This document shows, piece after piece, positions 8,403 through 17,128 of a DNA stretch of 64,000 nt. The translations under genes and the position numbers were made by a program. Source of the stretch: Clostridia bacterium (GTDB lineage Bacteria > Bacillota > Clostridia > Lachnospirales > Lachnospiraceae); the NCBI GenBank assembly GCA_009929615.1, contig SAAB01000001.1, forward strand, positions 62,001-126,000, given 5' to 3'. The notes under the pieces were generated by a model, which searched no databases, was not told where the DNA came from, and worked only from the letters and a program-made list of their open reading frames with translations. Every line of letters starts with the position of its first letter. Position 1 is the stretch's first letter.

Positions 8403-8432
8403 ATGAGATTACATAGATGGGAGAAAGAACAA

Positions 8433-9827
8433 ATGAATCAAAATGCAAATCATTATCTGGCGGAGGAAAAAGTTGGGAAATTAATGCTCAAATTTTCTGT
8501 TCCGTGTATTATGTCACTTTTAGTATCATCACTTTATAATATCGTAGACCAGATTTTTATTGGCCGCGGTGTCGGCTATTTAGGAAATGGTGCAACAAAT
8601 GTTGTCTTTCCAATTACGATTATCGCTCTTGCAATCGCCTTAATGATAGGTGATGGCTGTGCTGCTTTTTTAAGTATCTGCCAGGGTAAAAAAGACTCAG
8701 AAAGTGCTCACAAAAGTGTAGGAAATGCAATTACCATATTAATTGCTTCAAGTATTGTCCTTACTGTTATTTTCGTTCTGATGAAGGAACAGATTTTACA
8801 CGGTTTTGGCGCAACAGAAAATAATATTGCTTATGCACGAGAGTATTTTAACTATATTGTTATTGGAATTCCATTTTTTATTTTTGGAAACGGAATGAAC
8901 TCTATTATTCGTGCTGATGGAAGTCCTCAGTTTGCCATGTTGTCAACGCTGGTAGGCTGTATTATGAATATTATTTTGGACCCTATTGCCATTTTTGGAT
9001 TGGGATGGGGCATGCGTGGTGCAGCACTTGCAACCATCGCCGGACAGATTGTAACAGCTATTTTAGCATTATATTATCTGATGCATACGAAGTCCTTTAA
9101 GTTAAAGAAAAACAGCTTTATGGTTTCCGGCAAAATGTTGAAACATATTTTACCATTGGGTATCAGCAGTTTTTTAACCCAGCTTTCTATCGTAATTATT
9201 ATGGGTGTTATGAACAATGTTTTGGTTATCTACGGTGCAGCTTCCAAGTATGGTGCGGATATTCCGCTGACAGTCGTTGGAATTGTTATGAAGGTGTTCC
9301 AGATTGTTATTGCCATTGTTGTTGGTATCGCAGCCGGTTCTCAGCCGATTGTCGGATATAATTATGGTGCGGGTAAGTATGAACGTGTTAAAAAAATATA
9401 CCTTACAATGATAAAGGCAGAAATTATCGTTGGGTTGATTGCAACGATTTGTTTTGAAGTATTTCCATTACAGATTACAAGTATTTTTGGAAGCGAAGAT
9501 GGTCTTTATAACGAATTTGCTATTTTGGCCTTTAGAGTATATCTGTGTACAATAATTTTATGCTGTGTACAGAAAGCAACAAGTATTTTCCTTCAGTCTC
9601 TTGGAAAACCGGTGATGTCCCTTGGATTATCTCTTTTGCGTGATTTTATTATGAGTGTACCACTGGTAATCCTTTTGCCAAAAGCTTTTGGTGTTACAGG
9701 AGCCCTCTATTCAGCACCAATCGCTGATGTTGTTGCTATTATTGCAGTTATCATTATGATGGCGAAGGTGATTAAAGAGTTAAATCGGATGGAGAAAAAA
9801 ACTGCCGGGGTTTTGGAAGGAGAATAA
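8433..9827 (+). CDS. MATE family efflux transporter
   Basis: Multidrug and toxin extrusion family membrane protein, 464 aa, about 12 membrane helices. The start LMLKFSVPCIMSLLVSSLYN followed by VDQIFIG is typical of the family, as are the internal duplication and AGSQPIVGYNYGAG near residue 310. The substrate cannot be read from sequence. The open frame reaches back to 8304, but that part crosses the terminator hairpin, so the ATG at 8433 with GGGAGAAAG upstream is the start. The cytidylate-kinase-like gene follows after 4 bases and probably shares the transcript. Confidence 0.9.
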   Translation: MNQNANHYLAEEKVGKLMLKFSVPCIMSLLVSSLYNIVDQIFIGRGVGYLGNGATNVVFPITIIALAIALMIGDGCAAFLSICQGKKDSESAHKSVGNAITILIASSIVLTVIFVLMKEQILHGFGATENNIAYAREYFNYIVIGIPFFIFGNGMNSIIRADGSPQFAMLSTLVGCIMNIILDPIAIFGLGWGMRGAALATIAGQIVTAILALYYLMHTKSFKLKKNSFMVSGKMLKHILPLGISSFLTQLSIVIIMGVMNNVLVIYGAASKYGADIPLTVVGIVMKVFQIVIAIVVGIAAGSQPIVGYNYGAGKYERVKKIYLTMIKAEIIVGLIATICFEVFPLQITSIFGSEDGLYNEFAILAFRVYLCTIILCCVQKATSIFLQSLGKPVMSLGLSLLRDFIMSVPLVILLPKAFGVTGALYSAPIADVVAIIAVIIMMAKVIKELNRMEKKTAGVLEGE

Positions 9828-9831
9828 TCAA

Positions 9832-10448
9832 ATGAAAAAAAAATTATTACAATCGGACGTGAGTTTGGAAGCGGTGGACGTGAAATTGGAAAACGTTTAG
9901 CCAATGCATTAAATATTACGTATTATGATAAAGAATTGCTTGGAATCGCTGCAAAAGAGAGCGGACTCAGCACAGAGTTTTTAGAGTCTTATGATGAAAA
10001 GAGTAATGGCAGCTTTCTATATTCGCTGGTTATGGGTCAGGCCAATATGTTCTATAACGGAAATACAAATAATTCTGTAGAGCAGTTGGCATCCATCGCT
10101 CAGAGAGAAGCCGTTATGAATGTGGCAGAAAAAGGAAGCTGTATTATCGTTGGACGATGTGCGGACTATATCTTAAAGGATGAGGAAAATATTCTACGTG
10201 TATTTATATGTGCGAATTATGAAGACCGTCTTGAGAGAATTAAAGCGCGGGATAAGGTAAATGATAAAGAAGCTCAGGAGAAAATCAAGCGGATGGATAA
10301 GGCAAGAAAAGCCTATTATAGCTGTCACGCAGATACAGAATGGGGAGTAGCAAAGAACTATGACCTTTGTATGAATGTTTCTAAACTGGGAATCGAGAAG
10401 ACGGTGGCACAGATTCAAAGTGTAGCAGAACAATTAATGAATAAATAA
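9832..10448 (+). CDS. Cytidylate-kinase-like protein, frame broken at an A9 tract
   Basis: Belongs to the cytidylate-kinase-like family (P-loop kinase fold), ~205 aa if intact. The conserved start IITIGREFGSGGREIGKRL contains the nucleotide loop and is encoded from 9843, but no start codon exists in that frame before the MATE stop. The only suitable ATG (9832) is one frame off: it reads ATG plus nine A and stops at 9898-9900. Seven or ten A would give a normal MKK(K)IITIGREFG start. So either the copy is mutated, the sequence has a homopolymer error, or slippage restores the frame. From 9936 on the frame can start only at a TTG, which would lack the P-loop. Confidence 0.7.
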
Positions 10449-10450
10449 TG

Positions 10451-10487
10451 ATATGGCAATCCATCGAGAGGTGGGTTGCCATATTTG
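10451..10487 (+). terminator. Hairpin after the kinase-like gene
   Basis: ATATGGCAA pairs perfectly with TTGCCATAT across 16 bases that can close further (TCCA with TGGG). The T tail is only three long, so termination may be partial. Confidence 0.5.
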
Positions 10488-10489
10488 CG

Positions 10490-10518
10490 TTGAGGTGAAA
10501 GGTCCTCTGTGGTAAAAT
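10490..10518 (+). promoter_or_regulatory. Extended -10 promoter of the EamA gene
   Basis: TTGAGG, 17 bases, TAAAAT with TGTGG before the -10, nearly the same as the element at 7463-7473. Confidence 0.55.
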
Positions 10519-10551
10519 AAATTTATTGTAAAACATAAGGGGTATGGCAGA

Positions 10552-11418
10552 ATGACAGGCGAGGAGAAAAAATCAAAATTCACACTGATATTATCGATGG
10601 TTATTTTTGGAACAATAGGAATTTTCAGAAGATATATTCCATTACCATCAAGTATGCTGGCTATGACCAGAGGATTGACAGGCGTCCTTTTTCTCATTGC
10701 ACTGATGGTAGTAAAAAGAAATAAATTTTCATGGAAAGCCATTCAGAATAACTGGATACTGCTCCTTGTATCCGGAGCTCTGCTTGGGTTTAACTGGATT
10801 TTATTATTTGAAGCCTATCAGTATACCTCCATTGCGACCGCGACCCTTTGTTACTATATGGCTCCGATTATTGTCATATTGGTGTCGCCGATAGCTTTAA
10901 AGGAAAAAGTGACTGGTAAAAAATTAATATGTGTAGGAATTGCCCTGGTGGGAATGATTTTCATTTCTGGTGTGTTAAAAACCGGATTTACAGGACTGGA
11001 TGAATTAAAGGGTGTTTTTCTTGGTCTAGGGGCGGCGGCTCTTTATGCAGGAATCATTATTTTAAATAAAAAGATGAAAGATATTCCCGGAAATGATAAG
11101 ACCGTTGTTCAACTTGGAACTTCAGCAGTTGTTTTAATGCCCTATGTACTGCTGACAGAGAATGTGTCAGACATTATTTTTACACCGCTTATTCTCTGTA
11201 TGATACTTGTTGTAGGCATTTTACATACAGGAATAGCCTATGCTCTTTACTTTGGCTCCATGAAGGCATTAAAAGCACAGACCATTGCTCTGTTTAGTTA
11301 TATTGATCCGATTGTTGCCATTATTCTATCCGCTTTATTACTACATGAAGCCATGGGAGTGATGGAAATTACAGGTGCGGTTCTCGTGTTGGGTGCAACG
11401 ATGGAAGGTGAGATATAG
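10552..11418 (+). CDS. EamA/DMT family transporter
   Basis: Drug/metabolite-type inner-membrane transporter of 288 aa with about ten helices arranged as two EamA repeats (start MVIFGTIGIFRRYIPLPS; second half GVFLGLGAAALYAGIIIL). The substrate is unknown; many relatives export amino acids or metabolites. It has its own promoter and a weak upstream ribosome site (AAGGGGTATGG). About 65 bases separate it from the ACT gene, with no clear terminator, so read-through is possible. Confidence 0.88.
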   Translation: MTGEEKKSKFTLILSMVIFGTIGIFRRYIPLPSSMLAMTRGLTGVLFLIALMVVKRNKFSWKAIQNNWILLLVSGALLGFNWILLFEAYQYTSIATATLCYYMAPIIVILVSPIALKEKVTGKKLICVGIALVGMIFISGVLKTGFTGLDELKGVFLGLGAAALYAGIIILNKKMKDIPGNDKTVVQLGTSAVVLMPYVLLTENVSDIIFTPLILCMILVVGILHTGIAYALYFGSMKALKAQTIALFSYIDPIVAIILSALLLHEAMGVMEITGAVLVLGATMEGEI

Positions 11419-11483
11419 ACAAATTAAAGCATGTCTGAGTATCAAAGGTATTCTTAGTAGATTTGTGTTTAGGAGGGAAAAAT

Positions 11484-11846
11484 ATGATATTAAAAAAACT
11501 TGTTTATGATTTGACCGTATGTAAGGTGGCATCAGGCGAAGATATCGACCTGAGTAAGGAATTTTATTTTATTGGGAAAACAGATGAGGAGATATCTCTT
11601 GTATGTCTTACGGAAGATACACCATTAAATACAGTTGAACGGGATGATGGATGGAAAGGCTTTCGTATTGAAGGCGTTCTTGATTTTTCTTTGATTGGAA
11701 TTTTATCTAAGATATCGGGAATTCTTGCTGAAAATAAAATCGGGATTTTTGCAGTGTCAACTTTCAATACAGACTATATACTTGTTAAGAAAGAAAATTT
11801 TGAACGGGCATTACAGGTCTTAAATGAGGCAGGATATGACATTTAA
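11484..11846 (+). CDS. ACT domain protein
   Basis: A 120-aa cytoplasmic protein with two ACT-like halves. The second (FSLIGILSKISGILAENKIGIF) is the clear ligand-binding ACT segment of the stand-alone ACT_7 type. Such proteins are thought to sense small molecules, often amino acids; the ligand is unknown. AGGAGGG seven bases before the ATG at 11484 fixes the start over an upstream in-frame ATG. The end overlaps the DUF1232 gene. Confidence 0.8.
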   Translation: MILKKLVYDLTVCKVASGEDIDLSKEFYFIGKTDEEISLVCLTEDTPLNTVERDDGWKGFRIEGVLDFSLIGILSKISGILAENKIGIFAVSTFNTDYILVKKENFERALQVLNEAGYDI

Positions 11847-12216
11847 AGAGCGCGCAAAAAAAGTAAAACAGGATATTCAGACAATTTTTTTGTCATTAAA
11901 AGATAAAGAAACACCGATACCTGCAAAGATTTGTGCAGGCGTCACTGTTGGATATGCTCTTTCGCCTATTGATTTGATACCGGATTTCATACCGGTACTG
12001 GGATATTTGGATGATATAATTATTTTGCCTGTCTTAGCAGCACTGACTATAAGCCTAATTCCGAAAAAAGTATGGGAAAGAAATAGTATCCTTTCAAAGG
12101 AGTTGTGGAAAGATGGAAAGCCAAAAAGATGGTATTATGCCATTCCGATAATACTATTTTGGCTGCTGATTGCATTTCTCGTGGCCAAAGCGGTACTGGC
12201 CAGAACGTCATTTTAG
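11836..12216 (+). CDS. DUF1232 (YkvA-like) membrane protein
   Basis: A 126-aa protein with the DUF1232 core (GYALSPIDLIPDFIPVLGYLDD) at residues ~40-62 and a C-terminal membrane helix (YYAIPIILFWLLIAFLVAK). The function of the family is not established. The start overlaps the end of the ACT gene. The ATG at 11836 has AGGCAGG upstream; an in-frame ATG at 11824 would add four residues. Confidence 0.85.
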   Translation: MTFKERAKKVKQDIQTIFLSLKDKETPIPAKICAGVTVGYALSPIDLIPDFIPVLGYLDDIIILPVLAALTISLIPKKVWERNSILSKELWKDGKPKRWYYAIPIILFWLLIAFLVAKAVLARTSF

Positions 12217-12229
12217 GAGGAAGAGCAGA

Positions 12230-12325
12230 TTGAAAAGCAAGCAATATAAGCTTCATAAATTGCTGGGAGATAGGATTGCTATTTCTTATCGACAGGCTAC
12301 CGGGGAAGGGCTAAAATGGGAGTAA
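12230..12325 (+). CDS. Possible 31-aa micro-protein
   Basis: A TTG-started frame with a near-perfect AGGAGG seven bases before it, fitting neatly between the DUF1232 and NhaC-type genes. The product is basic at its N-terminus (MKSKQYKLHKLLGD) and has no recognisable family. It could be a real leader or micro-protein, or a remnant. Only the ribosome site and position support it. Confidence 0.35.
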   Translation: MKSKQYKLHKLLGDRIAISYRQATGEGLKWE

Positions 12326-12368
12326 GGAACAGAATGCTTCGATTACTAGAAAAGAGGGACATAAGAGA

Positions 12369-13688
12369 ATGGCAATTATTTTGAGCTTTGCAGTCTTTAT
12401 TGGAGCAATGATATTATGTATCCTCACAGGATATACGATGGTTATTGCTCTTTTTATTGGACTTATTGCATTTATAATTTGCGGAATGAAAAAAGGTTTT
12501 AAGCTGGGTGAATTAGTAAATATGAGCAGGCGTGGCTCAAAGGATGCTCTGGTTGTTGTTAAAGTCCTGTTTACTATAGGCTTTATCACTGCCGTTTGGA
12601 GAGCAAGCGGTACGATAGCTCTTTTCGTTTATTACGGTATGAGAGTAATTACACCTAATTTATTTTTGATAGTCACTTTTTTATTAGCCTGCCTGCTGTC
12701 CTATGCATTAGGAACTTCCTTTGGAGTTGCAGGAACTGTCGGGGTAATATTTATGGCTCTGGCAAGGAGTGGCGGCGTCAATCCGGTTATTACGGCAGCC
12801 GTTGTAATGAGTGGTATATATTTTGGTGATAGAGGCTCACCGGTATCCTCCAGTGCGACATTAGTTGCGGCTATTACTAAAACAAGTCTTCTGGATAATG
12901 TAAAGCGGATGGCTAAAACTGCCATTGTACCATTTTTCATAGCTTTAGCCCTTTATGGGGTATTATCATTTGCCAATCCCATTCATGGAGTTGATAATAC
13001 TTTTATGACTTCTCTGCAAAGTGAATTCAACATATCCCTGTGGTGTATTATTCCGGCTCTTTGCATGAGTGTTTTGCCATTGCTTAAGGTGTCGGTGCTA
13101 CATGCAATGTGGGCAAGTATTATTTCGGGAATGATTATCAGCGTATCATTAGAGCATATGAGTTTCGTATCCCTGATAAAGGGGATGTTTCTTGGCTATG
13201 TTTCGGAGGGGAATCTGGGAAACATTATGAATGGCGGAGGACTGATATCTATGATTGAAGTTGTTGCGATTGTAGCAATTTCCAGTACATACTCCGGGAT
13301 TTTCGAAGGAACTCAGATGCTGCGTGGTTTACAGGATAAAATCGGAGGGTTGATGAATAAGGTGGGACGTTTTCCATCGATGGTAATTATGTCAGTTATC
13401 ACTTTAAGTATATTTTGTAATCAGACAATCGCTACAATGATGTGTAACGATATTATGAAGAAGCTCTATAAAGATAGTGGAGCGACTAAGGAAGAATTGG
13501 CTCTGGATATGGAGAATTCAGTTATTCTCATGGCAGGAATGGTTCCCTGGACAATAGCATGTTCGGTTCCCCTTGCATTTATGCAGGTAGGGTATGAAGC
13601 CGTTCCATTAGCTGTATTTCTCTACTTAGTCCCACTTTGCTATGGGGTACAGAAAAAGAATAAATTGATTTATGTAAAAACAATATAA
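12369..13688 (+). CDS. NhaC-type Na+/H+ antiporter family protein
   Basis: Membrane transporter of 439 aa with about ten to twelve helices. The central segment, with GTSFGVAGTVGVIF then IYFGDRGSPVSSSATLVAA, is the conserved discontinuous-helix region of the NhaC/ArsB-like superfamily. A second conserved stretch occurs near residue 350 (IFCNQTIATMM). Likely sodium/proton or substrate/sodium exchange; the exact solute is not certain. It follows the micro-ORF closely and precedes the acetyltransferase by 21 bases. Confidence 0.85.
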   Translation: MAIILSFAVFIGAMILCILTGYTMVIALFIGLIAFIICGMKKGFKLGELVNMSRRGSKDALVVVKVLFTIGFITAVWRASGTIALFVYYGMRVITPNLFLIVTFLLACLLSYALGTSFGVAGTVGVIFMALARSGGVNPVITAAVVMSGIYFGDRGSPVSSSATLVAAITKTSLLDNVKRMAKTAIVPFFIALALYGVLSFANPIHGVDNTFMTSLQSEFNISLWCIIPALCMSVLPLLKVSVLHAMWASIISGMIISVSLEHMSFVSLIKGMFLGYVSEGNLGNIMNGGGLISMIEVVAIVAISSTYSGIFEGTQMLRGLQDKIGGLMNKVGRFPSMVIMSVITLSIFCNQTIATMMCNDIMKKLYKDSGATKEELALDMENSVILMAGMVPWTIACSVPLAFMQVGYEAVPLAVFLYLVPLCYGVQKKNKLIYVKTI

Positions 13689-13709
13689 ATGAAATGACGG
13701 GGGAAAAAC

Positions 13710-14240
13710 ATGATTACGCCTAAGTTAGAAACGGATAGATTGATTTTAAGAGAAATCCATTCTGATGATACGGAAGCGATTTTTCATTGCTGGATGCAAG
13801 ATGAAAATGTATCAAGGTATATGTGGTGGAAAGCCAGTGATGATATAAACGAAGTAAAAGACTTTGTGGAATTTGAACTTGAAAACCTGAAAAATGACAG
13901 GTGGAATAGATGGATTATTGATTTAACAAGTACAAACGAAATAGTAGGAACTTGTTTGCTTTTTTTCAATGATGACGAGGGGCATTGGGATATTTCATAC
14001 AATTTGGGTAAGAAATTCTGGGGCAAAGGATATGTGACCGAAGCAATGAATGCTGTTATGAAATATGCAGTTGAAGTAATGAAAATAAAAGAAATCAGTA
14101 CAACGTATGCGATAGAAAATCTGGCATCCGGTCAGGTTCTTCAAAAATTGGGTTTTCAATTTATTAAAGAAGTGCCCTATGAATGTAGTGGTGGAGATAT
14201 CGTTACAACGGGAAGATTTTGCAGATATGAAGCGAGATAG
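13710..14240 (+). CDS. GNAT family N-acetyltransferase (RimJ/RimL-like)
   Basis: Transfers acetyl groups from acetyl-CoA to an unknown amine. The 176-aa length and the start TPKLETDRLILREI are typical of RimJ/RimL-type enzymes. Family features include the strand NEIVGTCLLF, the CoA-binding region ISYNLGKKFWGKGYVTEA and the late motif ENLASGQVLQKLGF. The ribosome site is ACGGGGG. The 3' end overlaps a GrpB remnant in another frame, suggesting the downstream sequence was joined by deletion. Confidence 0.9.
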   Translation: MITPKLETDRLILREIHSDDTEAIFHCWMQDENVSRYMWWKASDDINEVKDFVEFELENLKNDRWNRWIIDLTSTNEIVGTCLLFFNDDEGHWDISYNLGKKFWGKGYVTEAMNAVMKYAVEVMKIKEISTTYAIENLASGQVLQKLGFQFIKEVPYECSGGDIVTTGRFCRYEAR

Positions 14241-14373
14241 ATATCCGGCTTGTGAGGTTGAAACATGGGAAAAGCATAAGTATAACAGAGACGCTTACAC
14301 GGATGCTAAAAAAGAATTTGTTGAAAAATATACAATAAAGGCAAAAGAGGAAAATATATGCCTACAAAAGTAA
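14227..14373 (+). pseudogene. Remnant of a GrpB family gene (C-terminal end only)
   Basis: A 48-aa frame whose middle (KYNRDAYTDAKKEFVEKY) resembles the extreme C-terminus of GrpB-family nucleotidyltransferase-like proteins, which are ~170 aa. The catalytic N-terminal part is absent, and the preceding bases are the acetyltransferase end. There is no good ribosome site. This reads as a deletion scar; the match is short, so the family call is moderate. Confidence 0.4.
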
Positions 14374-14849
14374 AAATCAAAATATTAGATGATGTTGAAT
14401 TGAGAACAGTGTTAGATGGCGAGTATGAAATAGCATCACAGATAAAAATGTGTAAATATGCGTTGGCACTTGCCAAGCATATACTTGAAATTGTTCACTA
14501 TAAAGACATAGATAATGTGATTATTCAGGATGGGTTTAAGATAAATGAAGAATGGCAGAGAGGGAATGCCCGTATGCATGACGTCAGACAGGCGGGATTT
14601 AGAATACATCAGATGGCAAAGGAATGTGATAATCTGTTGATGCAAACATCTTTAAGGGTTGTTGGTCAAGCGGTTGCCACTGGTCATATGAAAGAGCATG
14701 CACTGGTAGCCTCCGACTATGCCATCAAAGTGATTAATATAAAATATCCAAATGATTTGAAGGCTGTTCAACAAGAAAGAAAATGGCAGATAGAGACAAT
14801 AAACTCTATAAAAGATATATGGAAGGAAATTACATTAAGGTTCAGATGA
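14358..14849 (+). CDS. Imm5-like putative immunity protein
   Basis: A 163-aa, mainly helical soluble protein. The features NEEWQRGNARMHDVRQAGF, IHQMAKE and VVGQAVATGHMKEHALVASD are typical of the family annotated as putative immunity protein (Imm5-like). Such proteins are predicted to neutralise polymorphic toxins. No toxin gene is adjacent. The ribosome site (AGAGG) is good, and the gene overlaps the GrpB remnant by 16 bases. Confidence 0.7.
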   Translation: MPTKVKIKILDDVELRTVLDGEYEIASQIKMCKYALALAKHILEIVHYKDIDNVIIQDGFKINEEWQRGNARMHDVRQAGFRIHQMAKECDNLLMQTSLRVVGQAVATGHMKEHALVASDYAIKVINIKYPNDLKAVQQERKWQIETINSIKDIWKEITLRFR

Positions 14850-14867
14850 AGAAAAGTGCTACGTTAT

Positions 14868-14896
14868 TTGTAGTATATGAGGGACAGTATTATAAT
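14868..14896 (+). promoter_or_regulatory. Promoter with consensus -10
   Basis: TTGTAG, 17 bases, TATAAT. The start point would be near 14903, leaving a leader of only about ten bases before the next gene. Confidence 0.55.
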
Positions 14897-14913
14897 GTAA
14901 TGTATATAAAAGT

Positions 14914-16092
14914 ATGATAAATGAACAGGAATACATATGGTCTGAAGGAACACGAATATGGAAGTATCAGGGCGGAAAGTCTGCAGGTAAAGGGTTTTCA
15001 CTGCAGGTAAATGGTGGCATCATTCTTATGGTATTATTTGCCTTCTGTGCAATTATCGGTATGGTTGTTTTAACACCGAAAATGGAAGGAATGCTGAATC
15101 AGAAAACGGTTTTGTGGCTTCAGTGTTTTTTGATTTTTGGAATTACAGCACTTTTAATGTGTGGAGCCCTTTATATCGGCCGAAGGAGCAATAGTATGCA
15201 GCTTTCTTTTGCAAGACGGGAGGACGGAAAACTTTATGTGTTTGATTATCGAGCTCCCGCTTTTCAAAATTATCTGAAAGGAATCTCATCTTCATCTGTT
15301 CCTACAACCACGGCCGGTTCTTTACTTTCTGTTTTAACAATAATGTGGAATAATGTTCAGATTGGAAAGCAGATCGAACGGATTGATAAGGAACAAGTGC
15401 TGGAAAAGATTATAGCGAGCGGGAGAATTGAACCCTACGGCAGACATATTATATCGGTGAAGGCGATAGAGCAGAAGCGAATGTATTGCCGGGTTTATTG
15501 TTCCCTTCGCAATGGAAATGGAACAATTGATGACACCAGTCTGATGCTGACGACAAATTATAAACATTATGAAGAACTGCTTGGTTACATCGAACAGTTG
15601 AGTTGGAACAGCGCATTTGACCGTAAGCGAAGCGTAAGCAAGTATGAGAAGCACGGGTCCCTCATTAGAGTGTTGGATATTGTACTTCCTATTTTGTGCA
15701 TAGTCTTTCTTGCCGGTGGAATTGCCACCTACATTTTAAATGCGAATGAAACCTACAATTATACAAAAGTTCAGGCGGTGGTTACAAACTGTGAAAGTGA
15801 TGATGGGACGTTTGGCAGGCATAGAAAGCCAACGGTCACTGTCCGTTATAACGGCGAAGACTATAAACTGCAAAATGTACTGCAGGAAAGCTGGTACTAC
15901 TACCAGGGACGTCAAGTTGATGCCTATGCAGCTGACGGAAAGCTATATGCAAATATCGAGGGCATTCGTTCAACCAGTACACTTGGAAAGATTTATTTTG
16001 TATTTTTGTTTGGACTGATGTTTCTGTTAATTGCCATGTTTACCGTAAAGTACATAAAGAAAGATATTCATATGAGGTCAGGAAAATGGTAA
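14914..16092 (+). CDS. Membrane protein with a DUF3592-like C-terminal region
   Basis: A 392-aa protein of unknown function. Two membrane helices (~33-53, ~68-90) precede a long cytoplasmic region. Another helix (~252-272) is followed by an extracytoplasmic beta-rich segment with VTVRYNGEDYKL and VDAYAADGKLYANIEG, then a last helix. That segment resembles the DUF3592 fold. Two other genes here (23273 and 42536) encode smaller proteins with the same helix-beta-helix plan. The message leader is very short and no good ribosome site is visible, so the start is uncertain. Confidence 0.6.
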   Translation: MINEQEYIWSEGTRIWKYQGGKSAGKGFSLQVNGGIILMVLFAFCAIIGMVVLTPKMEGMLNQKTVLWLQCFLIFGITALLMCGALYIGRRSNSMQLSFARREDGKLYVFDYRAPAFQNYLKGISSSSVPTTTAGSLLSVLTIMWNNVQIGKQIERIDKEQVLEKIIASGRIEPYGRHIISVKAIEQKRMYCRVYCSLRNGNGTIDDTSLMLTTNYKHYEELLGYIEQLSWNSAFDRKRSVSKYEKHGSLIRVLDIVLPILCIVFLAGGIATYILNANETYNYTKVQAVVTNCESDDGTFGRHRKPTVTVRYNGEDYKLQNVLQESWYYYQGRQVDAYAADGKLYANIEGIRSTSTLGKIYFVFLFGLMFLLIAMFTVKYIKKDIHMRSGKW

Positions 16093-16144
16093 ATGAACAG
16101 GTTTATAAATCAAGATATCAATAACGAATGAAAGAAGGTGCATT

Positions 16145-17026
16145 ATGGAGATTCGTGTTTTACAATATTTTCTTGCAGTTGTCCGCGAAGAAAGTATTAC
16201 CAAGGCGGCGGACACTTTGCATATTACACAACCAACTTTAAGCCGTCAGATGGCTGGGCTGGAGGAGGAAACAGGTGTGAAGCTATTTGAACGTGGCACG
16301 CGGAAAATAGCACTGACAAATGAAGGACTTTTACTAAGAAGAAGGGCCGAAGAGATTTTACAGCTTGTTGATAAAACACAACAGGAGCTGGTAGAACAGG
16401 AAGAGCAGATTGAAGGGAAAATAACCATAGGCTGTGGTGAACTTGCTTCTGTCGGGTACATGACAAAGGTAATTGAAAAATTTAAAAAACTGTATCCAAG
16501 AGTTACTTATGATATTGTTACGGCACCTGCTGATTTGGTAAAAGAACAGATAGAAAAAGGCTTGATTGATATTGGCCTCTTATTGGAACCGATTTCGGTA
16601 GAAAAATTTGATTATAAGAGACTTCCGATCAAAGAGCGGTGGGTTGTGGTTATGAAAGCGGATGACAGGCTTGCTGAGAAAGAAGAAATTACAGCAGAAG
16701 ATTTGGCTGATGTGCCATTAATTTTACCAAGAAGAATAAATGTGCAAAGTGAATTGGCCAGCTGGTTTGGTGAATATTATTCAAAACTGAATGCACAGTT
16801 CACAAGCAATCTGAATTCAAATGGAGCTATGATGGTCAATCAGGGATTAGGATATTCTGTTTGCATAGAAAGTTTTCTTCCATTTTGGAATCAGCATAAA
16901 CTTACTTACCGCCCTCTTTCGCCAGAATTAACAGCTACAAGTGTTCTGGCATGGAAGAGGAATGAGCCTTTTGGTGTTGCAGTAACCAAATTTATTCAAT
17001 GCTTTCAAAGCATGGATAAGGTATGA
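16145..17026 (+). CDS. LysR family transcriptional regulator
   Basis: A 293-aa LysR-type regulator. The N-terminal helix-turn-helix (FLAVVREESITKAADTLH, then QPTLSRQM) is followed by a linker helix and a two-lobe effector domain. The effector is unknown. It is read in the same direction as the MerR/flavodoxin group downstream, with a strong terminator between. GAAGG precedes the ATG. Confidence 0.93.
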   Translation: MEIRVLQYFLAVVREESITKAADTLHITQPTLSRQMAGLEEETGVKLFERGTRKIALTNEGLLLRRRAEEILQLVDKTQQELVEQEEQIEGKITIGCGELASVGYMTKVIEKFKKLYPRVTYDIVTAPADLVKEQIEKGLIDIGLLLEPISVEKFDYKRLPIKERWVVVMKADDRLAEKEEITAEDLADVPLILPRRINVQSELASWFGEYYSKLNAQFTSNLNSNGAMMVNQGLGYSVCIESFLPFWNQHKLTYRPLSPELTATSVLAWKRNEPFGVAVTKFIQCFQSMDKV

Positions 17027-17068
17027 AAACTAAGTATTTGATATAAAAACTGAAAATAAATATAATGT

Positions 17069-17107
17069 GAGTGTAGATAGGGAATATTCTATCTGCACTC
17101 ATTTTTT
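17069..17107 (+). terminator. Terminator after the LysR gene
   Basis: GAGTGTAGATAG pairs with CTATCTGCACTC (one G-T pair) across 8 bases, then A and six T. Confidence 0.9.
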
Positions 17108-17128
17108 ATAATACGAGAGGAAGCAAAT

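Noticed and set aside
9936..10448. Kinase-like gene starting at TTG 9936
   Set aside because: This would drop the conserved P-loop encoded at 9843-9880; a frameshift at the A9 tract explains the data better.
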